Source: Poronia punctata (taxonomy: Eukaryota; Ascomycota; Sordariomycetes; Xylariales; Xylariaceae). From it: a DNA stretch of 64,000 nt. Location: assembly GCA_022579005.1 (NCBI GenBank), contig MU401600.1, forward strand, positions 1 through 64,000, read 5' to 3'. Below, one piece after another: positions 25,801-38,762 of this stretch (within the stretch, counting starts at the first letter, position 1; each line of letters starts with the position of its first letter). Below the pieces are notes generated by a model. That model searched no databases and was not told the origin of the DNA. It saw nothing but the letters and a program-made list of their open reading frames with translations. The translations under genes and the position numbers were made by a program.

Positions 25801-28800
25801 GAAGCGCGGGATACCCGCATCAAGGCCGCAGCAGCATGTGCGCTCATAGCGATGAAGGTCCTCCCCAAGAAGCCCAGCCCGCTTATCAAAGCAATTATGG
25901 ACAGCATTAAACTGGAAGAAAATCAGCAGCTTCAGAGTCGCTCAGCTGCGACAATAGCCCGGCTGGTGCGGCTGTTTACGGCCAATGGCCGACGAGGTCC
26001 AGCTGACAAGGTGGTTTCTAATTTGGTCAAGTTTTCATGCGTCGAAGTCGCCGAGACACCCGAATTCCCTGTCCACGCCACCAAGACTAATGTCATCCTG
26101 TCCATGTCTAAAGAGGAAGACCGGGTTGATCATGGAGCTGACGCAGCCAAGTTTGCCCGTGAGGCCAAAGGTGCTCGCATCACACGACGCGGAGCCAAGG
26201 AGGCGCTCGAGATATTGTCCCTCACCTTCAAGGACGAGCTATTCACCACAGTACCTAGTCTGAGAGCATTCATGGAAGGTCCTTTGTCACGAGCATTTTC
26301 TGGCGCACTTCCCCCCGAAGCCAGGGATCCAGAGAGCGTATTTGGCCAGGAGATAGTCGATGCGATGTCCGTCATACGTACAATGGCTCCCACCTTGGAC
26401 CCGGCCCTGCACCCGTTCGTTATGCAACAAGTGCCCGTCATCATCAAGGCGCTGCACTCTGAGCTCTCCGTGTTCCGATATATGGCGGCTAAGTGTCTGG
26501 CGACCATCTGCAGCGTGATAACGGTGGAAGGCATGACAGCGCTGGTCCAGAAGGTACTGCCCTCGATCAACAATCCGCTCGATATCAGCCACAGACAGGG
26601 CGCCATCGAAGTGATATATCACCTGATAGCCGTCATGGGCGATGGAATTCTTCCGTATGTCATTTTCCTTATCGTGCCCGTACTAGGTCGGATGAGCGAT
26701 TCGGACAACGACATTCGACTCATCGCCACGACCTCCTTTGCCACTCTCGTCAAGCTGGTGCCGCTTGAGGCTGGCATACCAGACCCCCCTGGGCTATCGG
26801 AGGAGCTGCTGAAAGGAAGAGACCGCGAACGCACCTTTATCGCACAGCTACTCGATCCGAAGAAGGTCGAACCATACAAGATACCCGTCGCCATCAACGC
26901 CGAGCTGCGTTCTTATCAACAGGAGGGTGTCAACTGGCTAAACTTCCTCAACAAGTACAACTTGCACGGTATACTCTGCGATGACATGGGTCTAGGAAAG
27001 ACGTTACAGACGATCTGCATCGTCGCCAGCGATCATTACTACAGAGCCGAGGAGTTCAAGAAGACGGGCGGGCCCGAAGTGAGGAAGCTACCCTCCCTTA
27101 TAGTCTGCCCCCCTACTCTCTCGGGACACTGGCAGCAGGAGATCAAGACTTTTGCGCCGTTTCTCAGTGTTACCAGTTTTGTGGGCCCCCCGGCGGAAAG
27201 ACGCGCCAGGGCGGCCTCTTTCCCACTGACAGACATCGTCGTCACTTCGTACGAGGTCTGCCGTAACGATACCGACCTGCTGGATAAACAGAATTGGAAT
27301 TACGTCGTGCTCGACGAGGGTCATTTAATCAAGAATCCCAAAGCGAAAATCAGTCTTGCCGTCAAGAGGCTGGCGAGCAATCATCGGCTGATATTGACTG
27401 GCACGCCGATTCAGAACAACGTGCTGGAGTTGTGGTCCCTCTTTGACTTCCTCATGCCCGGCTTTCTCGGCGCTGAGAAGGTCTTCCTCGACCGATTTGC
27501 CAAGCCGATCGCCGCCAGTCGATTCAGTAAGGCCTCGTCCAAGGAGCAAGAGGCAGGTGCGCTAGCGATCGAGGCATTACACAAACAAGTGCTTCCATTC
27601 CTACTTCGCCGTCTGAAGGAAGAGGTGCTGGACGATTTACCCCCCAAGATCCTACAGAATTACTATTGTGATCTGAGCGATCTGCAGCGTAAACTGTTCG
27701 ACGACTTCACTAAGAGGCAAGGGAAGAAGCTCACCGAGGAGGCGGGCCGTGACGACAAGGAAGCCAAACAACACATCTTCCAAGCTCTTCAGTACATGCG
27801 GAAACTGTGCAACTCGCCCGCACTTGTCATGTCGCCCAGTAACAAGCTATACGAAGAAACGCAACGAGTGCTCGCGAAATCCGGTACTAGCATAGAAGAT
27901 CCGGTCCATGCCCCCAAACTCACCGCCCTGAAGGATCTGCTGGTCGACTGTGGCATCGGCGTCGAAGGCGCCGACTCCAACGACCCCCTCTACCAACCTA
28001 TCAAACCCCACCGGGCCTTGATTTTCTGCCAGATGAAGGAGATGTTGGACATGGTGCAGAACACGGTTCTCAAGCGAATGCTACCCTCGGTCTCGTTTCT
28101 CCGGCTGGATGGCTCGGTCGAAGCGAATAAGCGACAGGACATTGTCAATAAGTTCAACAAGGACCCGTCTTATGATTGCTTACTCTTAACCACAAGTGTT
28201 GGTGGTCTAGGGCTCAACCTTACTGGAGCGGATACCGTTATATTCGTCGAGCATGATTGGAACCCCCAAAGAGACCTTCAAGCCATGGACCGAGCTCACC
28301 GGATCGGTCAGAAGAAGGTTGTCAATGTGTATCGCCTCATTACGAGGGGCACGCTGGAAGAAAAGATCTTGAGGTAAGTTAGCAGTTTCGGAAACCATCG
28401 CCTAGGTGTCTTCCTCCCCCTCTGATTATGTCTCGTATATCTAACGCCGTGACAGTCTACAAGCTTTCAAGATCGACGTTGCCTCTACGGTGGTCAACCA
28501 ACAGAACGCGGGTTTGGTAAGCAAGCCTTTTCTTCCTCCCTCGCTTCACCCTATGTAGAGCCTACGACCGATCTTGTTGCCGACTCGAAATTGTGAAGTA
28601 GTTGTGTACTGACATGCTACCCAGGGCACCATGGACACGGATCAAATCCTCGACCTATTTAACTTTGGCGGCGATACGGGCGCGAACCTTATATCTGACA
28701 AGCCCAAGGATGGCCTCGAAGGCCGTGAAGAAGACATGGTCGACGTCGAGACCGGAGACGTAAGGGCACCGGGCAAGAAAGCTTGGGCGGACGACCTGGG

Positions 28801-28870
28801 AGAGTTATGGGATAATCGTCAGTACGAGGAGAGTTTCGATCTCGATGGTTTCCTCAAGACGATGCAATAA
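22860..28870 (+). CDS. mot1: TATA-binding protein-associated factor Mot1 (Swi2/Snf2-family ATPase)
   Basis: Five exons, join(22860..22870, 22942..22959, 23013..28373, 28456..28516, 28625..28870), 1898 residues (yeast Mot1 is about 1867). Introns are 71, 53, 82 and 108 nt. Mot1 uses ATP to strip TBP from DNA in the nucleus. The N-terminal two thirds are HEAT-type helical repeats, with a conserved acidic/basic insert at about 100-320. The ATPase core is C-terminal: Walker A DDMGLGKT with GLGKT at 1336-1340, DEGH at 1444-1447, LTGTPIQNN soon after, helicase-C with RLDGSVEANKRQ, and motif VI QAMDRAHRIGQ at 1766-1776. The final exon gives the conserved acidic tail. The first two exons are only 11 and 18 nt but restore MASRLDRLVT, matching the family's start (SRLDR), so I prefer this start over the in-exon Met at codon 50. 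Confidence 0.96.
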
Positions 28871-29462
28871 GGCGCAACGTGACACACAGATGACAGAGAT
28901 GTCTGTCTTGTATATATTTTATCACAAAGCCGTGGGGGAGGGGAGGGGTGGCAAAGGGAAGCTGGGGACCACAGGCTAAATTACGAGTCGTCGGTCGTGT
29001 TGGAGGCGTAGGAGCTTGGTAGAGGCAGGAGCTAGTTCTCTTTCCGCATCGCATGGTCTGCTGCTATCATTATTGCAATGCAACATCATAGAGCCTCTCT
29101 CTTCCTACATCAGTTATCAATGAGTCTGTATATCAGTAGCTACCTAGGTAATGCTGTAAGTCTATTCAGGTTGCCGGCGATCAAAGAGCCCTTCAACTTT
29201 GCATATACATAAGAGACGTAGAGACAGTGAGCGAGTTGGTTTGTTTTCGGATGCGACAAATCCTGCAATTCATTACTTCTGAATGGGAAATAATCCCAAC
29301 ATTCTCCCTACGTCTTCTGTCATCTCTCCTCCGCACAAGAAAAGCACTTCGTCCTCGATTGCCTACTCGTAGTAGCAGGCCCTCTTTAGTCTTGGCCGTC
29401 CGCTATGCACTGGCTCCACAATCGCCGGACAAATTCAATACGTAGCTGCAGAAGATTCGCCG

Positions 29463-29510
<48 letters not shown>

Positions 29511-29950
29511 TCATTCATCCATCCCTCTTCTACATAAAAAGAGGACTTCCTGTTCAATTGCCTTTGTATCCGTAACAGGCCATTTCCGCGGCTCAACCAG
29601 GCACTCGCCAGGTGATTTGATTTCTACGTGTAAAGCCATGGCCAAGGAAGGTATGTACACTTAAACCATCTTCGGGTGCCGAAGGGAAAGAAAAAAAGGA
29701 TTTCTACAGCTGCCAAGACGTGCTGTGAAGATCAAGAGATCCCCTATGTAGACTAAAAGTGGGGTTTGAGCCACGGCCACGTCCATTCCATTCTCCCTCC
29801 CATTTCTAGCAAAATAAGATAATTCTTGATCAATTAAGTACATACCTAGGTACGTATCAAGATAGTTATTCATTCATTCATTCACTCATTCATGTATTCT
29901 TCTCCTTGCTCGTATCTTAACTTCTTCGTCTTCATTGCACCCATGTAAGC
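28871..29950. other. Intergenic region between convergent mot1 and the disordered-protein gene
   Basis: Both flanking genes point inward, so the stretch should contain two 3' UTRs. A (CTTT)n tract lies at 29463-29512. ACCTAGGT occurs at 29142 and 29844, and TACTCGTA at 29364. No gene is evident. Confidence 0.6.
29463..29512. repeat. (CTTT)n microsatellite
   Basis: About 12 CTTT units, intergenic, polypyrimidine on the + strand. Confidence 0.92.
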
Positions 29951-31351
29951 TTAGTAAACAGTCCTCAGCCGTACAGGCCGCGGACCCGGCGCTTGTTCTT
30001 GTCTATCCGCGATAGTAATGACGCGGGCGCTACGATGCGGCATAGGCATAGGCATAGGTGGACGCGTCGTGTACGAGGTGGAGGATCCCGAAGACGAGCC
30101 GTGGCTCCTGGCGAAGGGGTCGTCGTCTAGAACCGAGCCCCGCTGCACGCGGTAATCATACTCGCGTCGCAGACGGTCGTATTCCCGCCTCAGTGTTGGA
30201 TCCTCGCCGACACCGCCGGCTTGTCGCTGTCCGTGAACGTGCCGGTAGCCGTGTGCATAGGTGTGGTTGTACGAGTCGCAGTCGGAGTCGGATAGAGAGA
30301 GGCTCGCGAACCGTGGGGTGTCTAGTTCCTCGTGAAGATGGCGATGGTGTGGCGAGCCCGAGCGCATGTTTGAGTGTGCGCGATCTTGGGTGACATAAGG
30401 CCGCTGACCGTTATGGTCGCGATAGTGATCGCGATTCCGAATCGTATTGTAGCCGTGGTTAGTGGACCGAGTCGCCTCATCGATCATACCCCGCAGTCGC
30501 CCTTCCTGGAACGCCGCTTCCCGCACCTGCTCGAGATGACTGGCCATCGATCGCTGCCGAGCGAGCCCGTATGGAACCGCCGAGGCATGCCGAGGTGATG
30601 TCATCCTAGGTGGCAGGGGGGTAGCGCCTTGCCCCCGGCCGTGCTGCCGAGACTGGCTGCGGTTCTGTCCGTGGTCGTAGCCGTCGCCATTGTTGTTCTT
30701 GTTTTTTTGATGGCCGGGGACCCTGAGCCTGTCCTCGCCCCCACGGTCATCTGATACTGATGAAGGAGGTGTCTGATTGCTGCGGCGGCCTGACGAGCCC
30801 GAATCTGAGTCAGAAGACCGTGAGTCATCGTCTGTTTCGTCGGTATCGTTGGCGTCACCGCGCTTGGTCTGGTTCCTCGACTGGCTCGCCTTAGGCCAAT
30901 TGCCTGGGCCTCCGGCCTGTGGTCGTGGCCCATTGGAGTTTGCCGGTCTGCCTTGCTGATGCGGATTGGGCCCTGGGAAAGGTGGGCCCGGTCGGCTGAC
31001 CACGGGAGGTGGAGGTCCTTGGTGCGGAGGGCCTTGTGGTGGACCACCCGGTGGACGGGTTCCTTGAATGCCCTGAGTTGGCATGCGCATGGGCTGCGGT
31101 TGCTGTGATTGCACTTGTGCTTGAAGCTGCGGTTGCTGCTGATGTTGTTGTGGTTGTAGCTGCCCCGGGAACTGAGTAAGACTCTGTGGTGTTGCAGAGA
31201 ATGTCGCCCCGTTCCCTGTCTGAGGATTATAAGTGCCATTTGTGTCCCCTTTTCTACTTTCCCATAGTCTACGAACATCAATCCCCGAGCGTGGAACCCG
31301 CTTGAAGTATGCCGTCAACGACACGCGTTCGTACTGTCTCCTAGGCTGATG

Positions 31352-31385
<34 letters not shown>

Positions 31386-32029
31386 CCTTTATGGGGCTTC
31401 CTCCCCGCCGATGACCTGTGCGAAGAGCTCCGACTTCGATGGCGCCGAGAAGAAGATGACTTGGGGTACTGCTTCGGCGCAGGATAGGTGAAAGGATATT
31501 CGATGGGCTTCAGCTGGTGGTCGATTTGTGCCAGGACCCATTGGAAATTATTTAGGTCCGGATCCCGGCTAGTTAACAACTCGAGTGTGCAGTCGATCTG
31601 TCGCTTTAACGGCGCTGTCAGGGAACCTTTCTTGTCGATGACGGATTTGGAGCTGAGGTTCAGCTGCCGGACCTTGTCAGCAGCCACCTGCTTCGGAATG
31701 CTTCGGTCCTCGGTCCGGATGGCCTTCTCCCAGGTGCACCATCTGGGCTGCCCATGCTCGTCAATATCATCCTTGTCCGCCATCTTCTCGAATCGAAAGA
31801 CTATGTATTCGGCGAGAACTTCTATGATGTCCGACTCGGAGTATAGGTCTTGGCTCACGTCGGATATCTGGGTAGCTGGGAGCCCGCGCGGGTTGACTAA
31901 GTGACCTGGTGGAGGCCCCTGGGGCAGTTGCTGTGATGGGGGCCCGTCATGTCGCATAGGGCCATGGCCGGGACCCGGGACAGGCCGGGGCATGCCCTGT
32001 CCGTTGACATGGAAGAATCCTTGACTCAT
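29951..32029 (-). CDS. Uncharacterised disordered Ser/Pro/Gln-rich protein
   Basis: Single exon, 692 residues. I do not recognise a named family. The N-terminus is Pro/Gly-rich. Residues about 55-190 look folded and may be the conserved part (DLYSESDIIEVLAEYIVFRFEKM, then RWCTWEKAIRTEDRSIPKQVAADKVR, and helices up to WVLAQIDHQL). This is followed by an Arg/Ser tract (SSSSRRHRSRSSSHRSSAGR), an 11-12 Ser run coded by a CTG/CAG repeat at 31353-31383, a conserved-looking YERVSLTAYFKRVPR segment, a Gln/Pro-rich region and an Asp/Ser-rich acidic segment. The C-terminus is Arg/His-rich. The composition resembles RNA-associated or nuclear scaffold proteins, but that is only an inference. No signal peptide or membrane segment is seen. 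Confidence 0.85.
31353..31383. repeat. (CTG)n trinucleotide repeat within coding sequence
   Basis: About ten CTG units, read on the minus strand as AGC, give a serine homopolymer in the disordered protein. Length variation here would stay in frame. Confidence 0.9.
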
Positions 32030-35000
32030 CGCTAAAGTGAGGCTGGTGCGTGGGCTATCCGCCTTGCTGCGGGCGGGTGTGATAAACTCAAGGGGGGTAG
32101 AGGCAAATGGTGATCACGCCGGGTCTAAATCGATTTTCGGTCTGAGTGAGACTGGGGAAAGTGTAGAAAACGGAGAGCCGACCCTTTTTATGTGAAAGGA
32201 TTTAGTTTGAAGGGAAGACTAGGGAGTCGGGACGCCCGAATAGTGATACCACTATGGCAGGGGGCATTGATAAGAACAATATTCCACGCAAGGCAACTCG
32301 AGGTAGACAGCTTTGTTGTCGTCCTTTCTCGGTGTCATAGGTATACAGCAAGTATGCGCCGCGGCCGGTCAAACCCAACCAGCCCGCATACGAGCCTGTT
32401 AGGTTCTTATCCCATATTCTCCCTCGGCATTACGACCCTTTCATCCCTGATATCTGGGTCCCATCTTGGACCGCTCGCATACCAAGCTTATTCTCCCGTG
32501 GGCGTATTCGACCTCTGCGTGTATGGGCGCATTACAATGCAGTGCAGTGCAGTCAAGCATCAGCCGCGCCGGGCAGACAGGGCAGGGTATGTAGTGTGCC
32601 AAGCGTAAAACCAGTACGGAAGGACTCGGCGCCCGATCACACCGCAGGACAAATCAAGCAAGGCCTGCCCCAACCCCGGTTGCCCAGCTACAGCTACATT
32701 TTGGGGAGACACAAGATGGAGAGATCAATCCGCCCTTGACGGGGCGAACCATTCGAGGCAAACGCGTGTCTCCCAAAGCTTCAGTCGGTTACCTACACGT
32801 ACTGCTCCGCCCCGACAATGTGCGGAGTGACCAGCCAATGTTTATGAACATTTATTTTGCCACGCATTTCCAGGGAACGACTCGTCGAAGAAAAGTGTCA
32901 AGGCCGTACCCAGGCGTGTAAGCGACACCAAATTGGCCCGGTGATATATCGCGTATAGAGACTAATGCTCGCACTAGGTAAGATCCCCGCCTACGCGTGT
33001 GACGCAGGAGCGGAAAGATGAGCAGACTCCAAGAGGCCAACAAACTTTGTATTGGGAACTCCCTTGCACTTATCCCAGGTCCGAAGTTCGAACCACCCCA
33101 TCTCGGGGCGAAGCCGACCTTCTCCACTCTTTAGACGTCCCTAATCACGTTACTTTTGACCCCATGCACATCAACGACTGCATGCTTCATGTCTTTATGT
33201 GGTGGTCTATTTTCGCTTACACTTACGTAGGCGGTGAGATGTAAGTATGACACCTAGTAAAATAATGCAGTGGTTATTCAAGGTTGGTTTGGTTTCGGTA
33301 GTAGAGATGCGGCTCTGCGATGGAACGGTTTCTTTTGGCACAGCATGGCCCCCGCGGCTTGTCCAGACTCCAGACTCCATGGTACCACGTAGTGGATGCT
33401 CGGGGTTCCATCAAGATCGACCAATACAAGTTGAGACAAGCAGAGAATGGTCTCCAACTTGGGCCTTACCTCCATCACTTCGTCCAAAGCGTACCTGAGA
33501 GTAGGTAGAGTAGGTTATTAATAGTCCAGTGCCCTCACATGAAACCTTCATGCCTCTTGCCTGCCTCATAGGTAAAGTAGGTACATGTGCATACCTTAGT
33601 ACCGATGATAGCACTTGCCACCTCCTGTACTGTCGTCGTCACCAGACTCGAACTGGTAGGAGCTCGCAGCAGAAACAACAACCAACATAGAAGCATTTAG
33701 GAAGGCGCAAGCCGGCTCAGGAGGGTTACCCCGCATAAGCCTACCTGCCATGTATTGTACCTATTTCCTCATTGTGTTGATAAGAAACATTATGATGCCT
33801 ATATGTACGTACTTTCGTTACCTTTGTATTTTACACAGGAAGTAATTAATAAGTGCCTAGGGCAACAAGCAGAGATAGGCAATTCAAGAACTTATTTTAT
33901 GAAGAAGGCAAGAAATACCAGGAAGAGACAGGCATGTATGACACTCAATCCGTAATATTTTATCGTTAACCCATTGGCCTACCTAGAGCTTTTAATCTTA
34001 TACACATGTCTCACTCTATCAGTTAGGAATAACAGGGCGCAGGTTAAATGGCATTACCTAGGTAAGTAGTCTCTCTTTCTACCATCCAAAATAAGCCTCT
34101 CGGGAAGTCACAGATCAACCCGAAAAAGGGTATATAACACGAATCACAGCCTGCCGTCTCCTAACCTCGGATTACACCCAGCGTGTACGACACGCCTAAA
34201 TGACTCGTATAAGCCCAAGTGTCGGTTTGGCCATGGGTGTAACGCTTTACAGAGATTCGTCTAGATACCTTGGACAAGTTGTTGTCCTATTTAACTGTTT
34301 TACTTCCCGATATATTGCCAACAACACATAAGGTGGAAAGCTAATGGGATGGCGAATTTTTGCAGCCCAACGGTGTTGTGGAGGGATGATGGACAATGTA
34401 GCGAGAGTGTTCCGTGCTTTCTATGCTGACCTGTGCCTACTCGTAACGAAACCGTCTACCAATATCAGCTTTCGTTAATTTGATACAAACGGCACCTCAA
34501 ACTCCGGATCCTACAGGGATAAGCGATGCCATTATACGAATGTGGCAAATCTCAAGCTTTACCCAATTAGTTGACCCGTCGAAGTCCCTGACAATCTGGC
34601 AACATTTTTAGTGCCGTGTCGCTCAACGGAAATTGTTCCCGTAGGACGATTCGGCACACAACCTTTGATACATGACCAGCCGTCTATATTGCGTGGCAAC
34701 CAGCCCCGGGGCGGTCACGGATCACCGGTAGGCTTTAAGCTTAGAATTACCACAGGGCTTCAGAGAAGCTCAATCTGTAGATGGAAGAATGAAGCGAAGA
34801 ATATGATCCCCCGATTTCTGTTCTGCCGGCGCGGGGAACTGGACAACATCCTTCCACCCGCCCCTGGCCCCTGGCCAAATGGAATACGGCTTACAATGCC
34901 CTTGTTAGTGCTCAAAGGTACAACAACATACATGTTCACAACGACGGGCCCTATTTAGACACACGACAGGCAGCAAAGTTGCATTCAAGGCCGATTGCAT

Positions 35001-36326
35001 ATCATGCTTACTGATGGTGAAGCCATAGTTGCACAGCGCCGTGAGTATTACGCCAAGTGGCGATAGGTACGTCTCTATGAATAACAGTTTCCACGCCGAC
35101 CCAGGCAATAGGGACTCAGGTCTCGTCGACGTCGCTGTTACTACCCGTTAATAAACATAAACATGTAGGGATGCAGACTACATTACAGATATACGTCCTT
35201 GCCGAGGGCTAGTTCCCTCGTAGGAAGCACGTCCCCATGGGCCATAACCTCCTGCCCAACTTCGTATCTTAGAACAACGGATGCCTGACGGTGTTGTGTA
35301 ATGACAATACCATAAACCAATTTTAGACTTGTCGTGGGCACTGGGGTGCTGGTCTTCTGGTCTTCTCACGCATCCGAGAACCACCTTGAGAGCTACCTAA
35401 ACCAGACAAGTAGTAAGCAAGAATGAACTTGTGGTTCAACATACCATGTGCACATTGTCTCTGTGGTCAGGCTCTCCCGCCGATACACCGCTGATATCAA
35501 CGATAACAAATCGGCAAGTCTGCTATGCGCCCACGAGTTACGGGGTTATACATAGAAACCCCCGAAGCTTTGCACTTTCGGCCAGCATGATCCGGACTCC
35601 TAGATATTAGGAAAGGCTCAATCTATGCGAGTGTGGCAATGGACAGGAAATACTCGGAAGAGAGGAAGGGTAATTATCGAAAGGTCTCTGCGCAGATCCC
35701 CAAATGCAAGCTCCCTTCCTAACTGTTATGATACGCATCGACACTACCTAAACCGCTGCCACATTTGCCCTACCCCGCCAACGAAATGCATGAAATGCTT
35801 CTCTACATTGCCTCTTGTACAACCTGCCTTTATGTTGCTGCGCCCATGGGCACGGCACGTATCTGTACAGGGATAGCATAATAACCCCTGCTTGCCTAGG
35901 CGGTCTCAGCCCGATCACCACCACCACTCTGCAAGTCAGCAACGAGCAAGATTTATTGAACTTTGTCGTTTTTCCCCCCTCTTCTTGAGTCCAAACCAAC
36001 AAAATGATCGCTCCCATCAAACGCAGGGAAGAAAAGAGCAGAATTAGATGATAGCAGAAAAGTAAAAACGTAGTCCACGTGTTTACGAGTAATCGGTTAT
36101 GTGTTACAGTACCTACCCCCACGTAATATTCACGTACCCGAGGAGAAAGAGACGGGATAAAAATTCAAACGGTGAGCAGAACTTTTATCGTCAAATCGGG
36201 TTCAAGCCCGGTATTCGTACCTACTCATTCAACATGATACTACGTGTACATGTACACATACCTTACTTACTGTTTTCCTCGGTCCCAGTTGGTTAAGTAG
36301 GTAGGTAGGTAGGTTTGCAGCCCTTT
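32030..36326. other. 4.3-kb gene-poor intergenic region
   Basis: The left end should carry the promoter of the minus-strand gene starting at 32029. The rest holds only short open frames without recognisable domains. TACTCGTA occurs at 34438 and TACGAGTA at 36084; ACCTAGGT occurs at 34056. A TGCAG unit repeats near 32538-32552. A tRNA T-arm-like hairpin at 33641-33657 has no matching acceptor or anticodon arm. Confidence 0.55.
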
Positions 36327-36355
36327 GGGGGGGGGGGGGGGGGGGGGAAAAACCC

Positions 36356-36386
<31 letters not shown>

Positions 36387-36600
36387 TTTTTTTTTTTTTT
36401 CCCGTGTGGGGCCCCAAAAAAATAACATATAAAAGGGGGGGGGGAAAATTTTTAATTATATATAAAAAAANNNNNNNNNNGCCCCCCGGCCCCCGCCCCC
36501 CCCCCCCCCCCCCGCCCCCCCCCCCCCCCCCCCCCCCCCCCAAACCCCCAAATAATAATAATAAGCAACAACACAAAAGGTTTTTTTTTTCTGTCCCGTG
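36327..36600. other. Assembly gap with artefactual homopolymers
   Basis: Contains a 21-G run (36327-36347), a long A run, T and G runs, ten N bases (36471-36480) and long C runs (from 36481 to about 36541). The bases before the N run repeat, position by position, those after it but with many bases replaced by their neighbours: 36401-36470 mirrors 36595-36664 in the same orientation. This looks like low-quality read ends joined across a G/C homopolymer, not real biology. Confidence 0.85.
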
Positions 36601-37545
36601 TCGGGCCCGACAAAACTTACGAGTACAAGGGGAGGGTGAACATTTGTAAGTAGATAGATAAGAAACAAAATCTTTCTGTCTAGGTACTCGTCCTGTACTC
36701 GTACCGCCAAGGTAAGACATTGCATGCCGATGAGCCGCCTTGCATTAGGTGCAAGTAGTGTAGGTATATATCCCCGAGACAAATAAACAAATAAATGAAT
36801 GAGTGAAGAAGTACAGGGGACAGAGTACCTAGCGAAAATTATATACCTAATGTTTGACCGAGATTCATACCTAGACTAGGCATCTGAAGGCAATTGCAGC
36901 CAGGCTATCTAATCTACCTTATTTATCCTGGTAGGATTCTTCCTTCAACGCTACATCATCAACACCTTACCTCGGGGATATGAATTCGAAAGTTTGATTT
37001 GATATTTTTAATTTGAGTAGGAACAAGAAAATATGACGCACAAGTACACGTACGAGTAGAGACACGAAAGAAAGGGGCCGTGTAAAAGGGGCCGTGTAAG
37101 AGTACGAGTACCTACACGTTATGTTATGGTGGTCCGTGGAGTGGAAGCTATGACCATGACCAAATCCGAAAGAAAAAAGAAAAGTGATCACGTGAGAGAG
37201 CAGCAATAGGTCGGTACGAGTTTTTGTTGTTAAGTTAAGATTTGTTTCATTTCACTATCTATGTACAACTTCCAAAGGAGCCTAGTTTCTAGCCGATATA
37301 GACCAGTATCTAGGTTTTAAATCCTTATATGCAAATATATCCAACTCGACCCCCAGAAATATATACAATACATTCATCCATCGATCCATCGATCCATCAT
37401 CATGCGGCTATGTGTCCTTAGCCTCATCGTACGAGGGGTATCTCATGTCATCATCCGTCCCATCCATCTCATCGGCGGTTCCTGTCGTCGAGGAAGCGAA
37501 GAAATGGGGGTATAATAGGGAGGAAGTGTGTGCGGTGCTGGTAAT
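36601..37545. other. Intergenic region downstream of the subtilisin gene
   Basis: Probably holds the protease 3' UTR at its right end. TACGAGTA or its complement occurs at 36618, 36696, 37051 and 37103, the densest patch outside 19.4-20.4 kb. An ATCCATCG unit repeats near 37376-37398. No gene recognised. Confidence 0.55.
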
Positions 37546-38762
37546 TTAAGAGTCGTTGTGGATGATCAGGTTGACGGTGTCGCTGGGGACGCCGCTGATG
37601 GCATCAGCCTGGGCAACGCTGGCGATGTATTCGCAGAGCTCGTCGACCGAGGCGGCGCCGAGGCCGAGGAAGTAAGCGCCGATACCGGCGACGTGGGGAG
37701 AGGCCATCGAGGTACCAGAGATGGTGTTGGTCTGACCACCGGGCCAGGTGGACTCGATATCAGTGCCGGGGGCGAGGATATCGACGAGGGAGCCGAAGTT
37801 GGAGTACTCGGCAAGGGTGTCGGTGTTGTCGGTGGCGCCGACAGTGCAGACGGAGGGCTCGGAGGCCGGGGAAGAGGTGGAGGCGTCGGAGGCCTCGTTA
37901 CCGGCGGCAACGGCCATGAAGTTGCCAGCGCTGACAACGTTGGCAGCGGCCTCGTTGACGGAATCGGAGACACCGCCACCGAGGGACAGGTTGACAACGA
38001 CACCCTTGGGGCAGTCACGCTCGGGGGCGTCGGTCACGACGAAGTCCATACCGGCGATGACACCAGAGTTGGTGCCGGAGCCGTCAGCACCGAGGACCTT
38101 GACGGCGTAGAGGGCGACCTTCTTGGCGACACCGTACGTGGCGGAGCCGATGGTGCCGGCAACGTGGGTACCGTGGCCATTGCCATCAGTGTCGTCGCTG
38201 TCGACCTGGTTGGAGGCAAAGGTGGCGCGGCCCTCGAACTCCTCGTGCTCAACATCGATACCGGTATCGACAATGTAGGCGCAGACACCCTCGCCGGCGC
38301 TGTCGTCATAGGTGTAGGTGCTGCTGCTGGCATCCGTGTTGGAGATACGAGCTAGACCCCAGTCGGCGTTCTCCTGGGTGGCGTAGGCGCGGACAACGGC
38401 ATCGTGCTCAATGTACTCGACCTAGGAGAGATTGTTAGTTCGGGGGGGTCATCGGGGGATTCTTGAAGTGTCATTTAAGCGCTTACATCAGCCGAGTTCT
38501 GAAGCTTCTCAACCTCATCAGCGGTCAGGGAGGCGGCGAAACCGACGAACTTGTGGGACTTGTAGGTGTAGTCGGCCTTGGCGGAGATGAGGCTCTTGTG
38601 GGACTCGAGGGCCTGGACACCGATGGTGCTCTTCATCTTGACGATGTACTTGCCATCGATGATCTCAGCATTGCGAGGCTTGACAAGGGGAGCGGGCGAG
38701 GCGCGCTTCGAAGGGGCGGCAAGCACCAAGGGGAGAGCGGCGAGGATGGCGGCGGAACGCAT
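37546..38762 (-). CDS. Secreted subtilisin-like serine protease (S8, proteinase K type)
   Basis: Two exons, complement(37546..38421, 38487..38762), 383 residues, the usual length for the proteinase K subgroup; intron 65 nt. An extracellular endopeptidase made as a preproenzyme. Signal peptide MRSAAILAALPLVLA; propeptide of the inhibitor I9 type at about 38-105 (YIVKMKSTIGVQALESH). Catalytic triad: Asp in YIVDTGID, His in GNGHGTHVAG, Ser in ISGTSMASPHVAG. The oxyanion Asn is in AAGNEASD. Codon use is strongly C/G-biased in third positions, as in highly expressed fungal genes, which also produces long antisense open frames. The start at 38762 is chosen over an upstream in-frame Met because it begins the signal peptide. 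A TATAAAAG lies about 150 bases upstream. Confidence 0.96.

Noticed and set aside
30601..31281. 226-residue frame on the - strand
   Set aside because: Alternative frame within the disordered-protein gene, which is longer and has a coherent N-terminal domain.
33641..33657. tRNA T-arm-like hairpin ACCAG-TTCGAGT-CTGGT on the - strand
   Set aside because: No acceptor stem, D-arm or anticodon arm at the right distances; most likely chance.
36229..36782. Open frames containing poly-Gly, poly-Pro and X residues
   Set aside because: They span the homopolymers and the N run of the assembly gap.
37528..38355. 275-residue Gly/Val-rich open frame on the + strand
   Set aside because: It is the antisense shadow of the subtilisin gene, created by its strong C/G third-position bias; the sense strand has the full catalytic triad.
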